From positions 166,042,090 to 166,106,089 of the forward strand of contig CP136062.1 in assembly GCA_032622095.1 (NCBI GenBank): 64,000 nucleotides of DNA, in the 5' to 3' direction. Position 1 is the first letter of the stretch. Each line of letters opens with the position of its first letter. This document shows positions 60,060 through 64,000 of this stretch, piece by piece. Under the pieces are notes generated by a model. It was not told where the DNA came from and ran no database searches. It worked only from the letters and a program-made list of their open reading frames with translations. Origin of the DNA: Siphonodentalium dalli. Its lineage: Eukaryota; Mollusca; Scaphopoda; Gadilida; Siphonodentaliidae. Position numbers and translations under genes: made by a program.

Positions 60060-63000
60060 ATTATTATACTTCCATGGTGTAACCAAGGAAGTATATTGTT
60101 TTTCTACTGAGGTCGTTTTCCGTTTATTTTGAAATACTCAGAAACTGATTGCAGTAGGAACGCGAAATCTCTAGCGAATGTAGGCATCGAAGGTTTACTA
60201 AATATAATGGTATCAGGATTTCCGCCCAATGTTTCTTGGCGGAGTTATGGCCCTTTTGCGATTATTTTTCATTGTTATTATTATTATACTTGACACTTTT
60301 GTAATCACTATTACTCGAAAAGTACAAGAAGTAGGACACCAAAACTTGGTAAGTAGGTTGGGGTACATGAGTTCTAACCATATGGCCCATAACGATTTTG
60401 TCCGCGCTTTCACCGAGGAGTTATCTCCCTTTATTTGAAAAAATGTCATTTTATTATCTCGGAAATTATTAGAAGCAGAGCATCGAAAATTAGACCGTAT
60501 GCACATCTCGATATGCACTACTGCCCACGGGCATAAAAACTTGTGTCCGCGCTTTCCCTGAAAAGTTACCGCCCATAGTTGGCAAACCTCTATTTTATTG
60601 TACTCTGTTGTCCTCCCGTATCATTCAAGATAACTGTATTTGGTTTTTGTAGTCGTGTTGACCGTTGTCAGCTTAGTCCAAGGAAGAAAAATTGACAGGG
60701 TTGGACATATATTTTTACAATAGGATGGGGGTGCCAAATTAAAAAAAAAAAATTCATTACGAATCTCGTCTATTTCTGTGTATGGCTTGACTGTGTAAAG
60801 CTGATCGCCCTATCTTCTTTAAAACGGACAATCATTGCAAATAGTGACACACTTCTAAGTATCCAGACTATCTAGTGCTCGGTGTGAGCCAAATTTTGCC
60901 AGTGTCGGTTCAGTATTGTGGTTCTGGGGAGGGGTGGTTTATGGTTCAATATTTTATTTAGTCTCCGAATCAGATGAAACTTGGAATATAACATCTACCC
61001 TACAAACTTATCACGACGCTGAAAACAGATCTCAGATCCGTTGGAAAATGGCGGAGATTTGTACCCTCAAAGTTTGAACTTGGGCCCATATGCTTTCCAA
61101 TAACCGAAATGTTTTTCGTCTCCGATTCAGATGAAATGCATTCCATACAATATATGTGAGCAGCAGATCGCAAAACTGAAAACAATTTTTAAATCCATTG
61201 GAAAATAACGGAGTTACGGGTCTTCAAAATTCGCATTTTGAGCCTGGGTTGACAATTTCCCAATCCCGTCACCCAATTTCGAGGCAGGGGTGGGGTCACT
61301 TGCAATCACTTGAGATTAACATAAACATGGTAAGGACGTGATATAATCATCCTACTTCCTATTTTCCGTCCCTAAACTACGATGTTTTCAGCTCAAGATT
61401 CGCCCTATTATTATACTTCCATGGTGTAACCAAGGAAGTATATTGTTTTTCTACTGAGGTCGTTTTCCGTTTATTTTGAAATACTCAGAAACTGATTGCA
61501 GTAGGAACGCGAAATCTCTAGCGAATGTAGGCATCGAAGGTTTACTAAATATAATGGTATCAGGATTTCCGCCCAATGTTTCTTGGCGGAGTTATGGCCC
61601 TTTTGCGATTATTTTTCATTGTTATTATTATTATACTTGACACTTTTGTAATCACTATTACTCGAAAAGTACAAGAAGTAGGACACCAAAACTTGGTAAG
61701 TAGGTTGGGGTACATGAGTTCTAACCATATGGCCCATAACGATTTTGTCCGCGCTTTCACCGAGGAGTTATCTCCCTTTATTTGAAAAAATGTCATTTTA
61801 TTATCTCGGAAATTATTAGAAGCAGAGCATCGAAAATTAGACCGTATGCACATCTCGATATGCACTACTGCCCACGGGCATAAAAACTTGTGTCCGCGCT
61901 TTCCCTGAAAAGTTACCGCCCATAGTTGGCAAACCTCTATTTTATTGTACTCTGTTGTCCTCCCGTATCATTCAAGATAACTGTATTTGGTTTTTGTAGT
62001 CGTGTTGACCGTTGTCAGCTTAGTCCAAGGAAGAAAAATTGACAGGGTTGGACATATATTTTTACAATAGGATGGGGGTGCCAAATTAAAAAAAAAAAAT
62101 TCATTACGAATCTCGTCTATTTCTGTGTATGGCTTGACTGTGTAAAGCTGATCGCCCTATCTTCTTTAAAACGGACAATCATTGCAAATAGTGACACACT
62201 TCTAAGTATCCAGACTATCTAGTGCTCGGTGTGAGCCAAATTTTGCCAGTGTCGGTTCAGTATTGTGGTTCTGGGGAGGGGTGGTTTATGGTTCAATATT
62301 TTATTTAGTCTCCGAATCAGATGAAACTTGGAATATAACATCTACCCTACAAACTTATCACGACGCTGAAAACAGATCTCAGATCCGTTGGAAAATGGCG
62401 GAGATTTGTACCCTCAAAGTTTGAACTTGGGCCCATATGCTTTCCAATAACCGAAATGTTTTTCGTCTCCGATTCAGATGAAATGCATTCCATACAATAT
62501 ATGTGAGCAGCAGATCGCAAAACTGAAAACAATTTTTAAATCCATTGGAAAATAACGGAGTTACGGGTCTTCAAAATTCGCATTTTGAGCCTGGGTTGAC
62601 AATTTCCCAATCCCGTCACCCAATTTCGAGGCAGGGGTGGGGTCACTTGCAATCACTTGAGATTAACATAAACATGGTAAGGACGTGATATAATCATCCT
62701 ACTTCCTATTTTCCGTCCCTAAACTACGATGTTTTCAGCTCAAGATTCGCCCTATTATTATACTTCCATGGTGTAACCAAGGAAGTATATTGTTTTTCTA
62801 CTGAGGTCGTTTTCCGTTTATTTTGAAATACTCAGAAACTGATTGCAGTAGGAACGCGAAATCTCTAGCGAATGTAGGCATCGAAGGTTTACTAAATATA
62901 ATGGTATCAGGATTTCCGCCCAATGTTTCTTGGCGGAGTTATGGCCCTTTTGCGATTATTTTTCATTGTTATTATTATTATACTTGACACTTTTGTAATC

Positions 63001-64000
63001 ACTATTACTCGAAAAGTACAAGAAGTAGGACACCAAAACTTGGTAAGTAGGTTGGGGTACATGAGTTCTAACCATATGGCCCATAACGATTTTGTCCGCG
63101 CTTTCACCGAGGAGTTATCTCCCTTTATTTGAAAAAATGTCATTTTATTATCTCGGAAATTATTAGAAGCAGAGCATCGAAAATTAGACCGTATGCACAT
63201 CTCGATATGCACTACTGCCCACGGGCATAAAAACTTGTGTCCGCGCTTTCCCTGAAAAGTTACCGCCCATAGTTGGCAAACCTCTATTTTATTGTACTCT
63301 GTTGTCCTCCCGTATCATTCAAGATAACTGTATTTGGTTTTTGTAGTCGTGTTGACCGTTGTCAGCTTAGTCCAAGGAAGAAAAATTGACAGGGTTGGAC
63401 ATATATTTTTACAATAGGATGGGGGTGCCAAATTAAAAAAAAAAAATTCATTACGAATCTCGTCTATTTCTGTGTATGGCTTGACTGTGTAAAGCTGATC
63501 GCCCTATCTTCTTTAAAACGGACAATCATTGCAAATAGTGACACACTTCTAAGTATCCAGACTATCTAGTGCTCGGTGTGAGCCAAATTTTGCCAGTGTC
63601 GGTTCAGTATTGTGGTTCTGGGGAGGGGTGGTTTATGGTTCAATATTTTAGTTAGTCTCCGAATCAGATGAAACTTGGAATATAACATCTACCCTACAAA
63701 CTTATCACGACGCTGAAAACAGATCTCAGATCCGTTGGAAAATGGCGGAGATTTGTACCCTCAAAGTTTGAACTTGGTCCCATATGCTTTCCAATAACCG
63801 AAATGTTTTTCGTCTCCGATTCAGATGAAATGCATTCCATACAATATATGTGAGCAGCAGATCGCAAAACTGAAAACAATTTTTAAATCCATTGGAAAAT
63901 AACGGAGTTACGGGTCTTCAAAATTCGCATTTTGAGCCTGGGTTGACAATTTCCCAATCCCGTCACCCAATTTCGAGGCAGGGGTGGGGTCACTTGCAAT
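60060..64000 (+). repeat. Satellite units 12-14, block of the 88-bp-deletion subfamily
   Basis: Three consecutive units (60060, 61407, 62754) carry the same 88-bp deletion and the same CTGAAAAGTTACC variant as unit 9. Unit 14 adds private changes (TTTTAGTTAG and CTTGGTCCC) and is truncated by the window end. Confidence 0.9.

Larger units (their letters stand above)
44383..64000 (+). repeat. Tandem satellite array, 1435-bp unit, 13.7 copies in view
   Basis: Units start at 44383, 45818, 47253, 48688, 50123, 51558, 52993, 54428, 55863, 57210, 58645, 60060, 61407 and 62754. The array continues past the window. Nine complete units are 1435 bp; three are 1347 bp and one is 1415 bp; the last is cut by the window end. 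Copies differ by only a handful of bases, so they are about 99% or more identical. Each unit starts ATTATTATACTTCCATGG. It contains several diverged blocks of GAGTTA..GCCC type spaced ~145-175 bp. The open frames of 61, 69 and 101 codons in each unit have no recognised domain and are not supported as genes. Confidence 0.98.

Noticed and set aside
44536-63879. Recurrent 61-, 69- and 101-codon frames in the satellite, as a multigene family
   Set aside because: They overlap on opposite strands, lack recognisable domains, and their conservation is explained by near-identical DNA units.
1-64000. LTR retrotransposon or endogenous virus
   Set aside because: No paired long terminal repeats, no protease, integrase or envelope-like segment, and no primer-binding site were found.

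Overview
This is eukaryotic, repeat-dominated, AT-rich DNA, most likely from a marine invertebrate and best matching a bivalve mollusc. That assignment is inference. It rests on the mix of non-LTR retrotransposon remnants, tRNA-derived SINE, hAT and piggyBac-type MITEs, CG-rich ~170-bp tandem repeats, and a strong excess of the octamer TACATGTA. I see no prokaryotic gene organisation, CRISPR array, rRNA or intact tRNA gene. No complete protein-coding gene can be supported. Three short GT-AG-flanked open segments on the minus strand (20742-20823, 11190-11273, 26473-26562) are the only candidates for host exons.

Layout. 1-5.6 kb: dispersed repeats, a 1.3-kb hAT-type element with a perfect 8-bp target duplication (2352-3672), and two TTAA-flanked MITEs, one nested in a hAT-like remnant. 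5.6-9.4 kb: an inverted-repeat composite with hairpin ends, enclosing two families of degenerate tandem repeats. 12-16.8 kb: two arrays of a ~170-bp CG-rich unit facing each other, enclosing a LINE 3' fragment on the minus strand. 17.8-18.7 kb: a second hAT-like element. 19.6-20.3 kb: palindromic elements, followed by a possible promoter and first exon on the minus strand. 21.3-23.7 kb: two further LINE 3' remnants and a dispersed repeat. 24-29 kb: short palindromic repeats, an AT microsatellite and a three-copy dispersed repeat. 29.6-31.5 kb: a minus-strand LINE copy with a frameshifted gag-like ORF1 and a 3' tail but no reverse transcriptase.

32.2-42.5 kb is a diverged segmental duplication. 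Each half carries ~68-bp repeats, a ~400-bp unique flank, a 42-bp minisatellite (about 27 and 33 copies), and shared right-hand sequence. Indels between the halves include a piggyBac-type MITE whose empty site survives in the other half. 42.6-44.4 kb holds a foldback repeat, degenerate repeats and a tRNA-type SINE.

From 44383 to the window end is a tandem array of a 1435-bp unit (13.7 copies visible, nearly identical). It starts exactly at the ATT-rich tail of the SINE. The array has a dimeric higher-order block, an 88-bp deletion subfamily that has spread to four copies, and diverged ~145-175-bp subrepeats inside each unit. The open frames in the minisatellites and satellite look like consequences of repeat structure. 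The most interesting signals are the satellite born at a SINE tail, the same-window MITE insertion and empty-site pair, the micro-MITE of 23 bp, the inverted 170-bp arrays, and the ORF1-only LINE.
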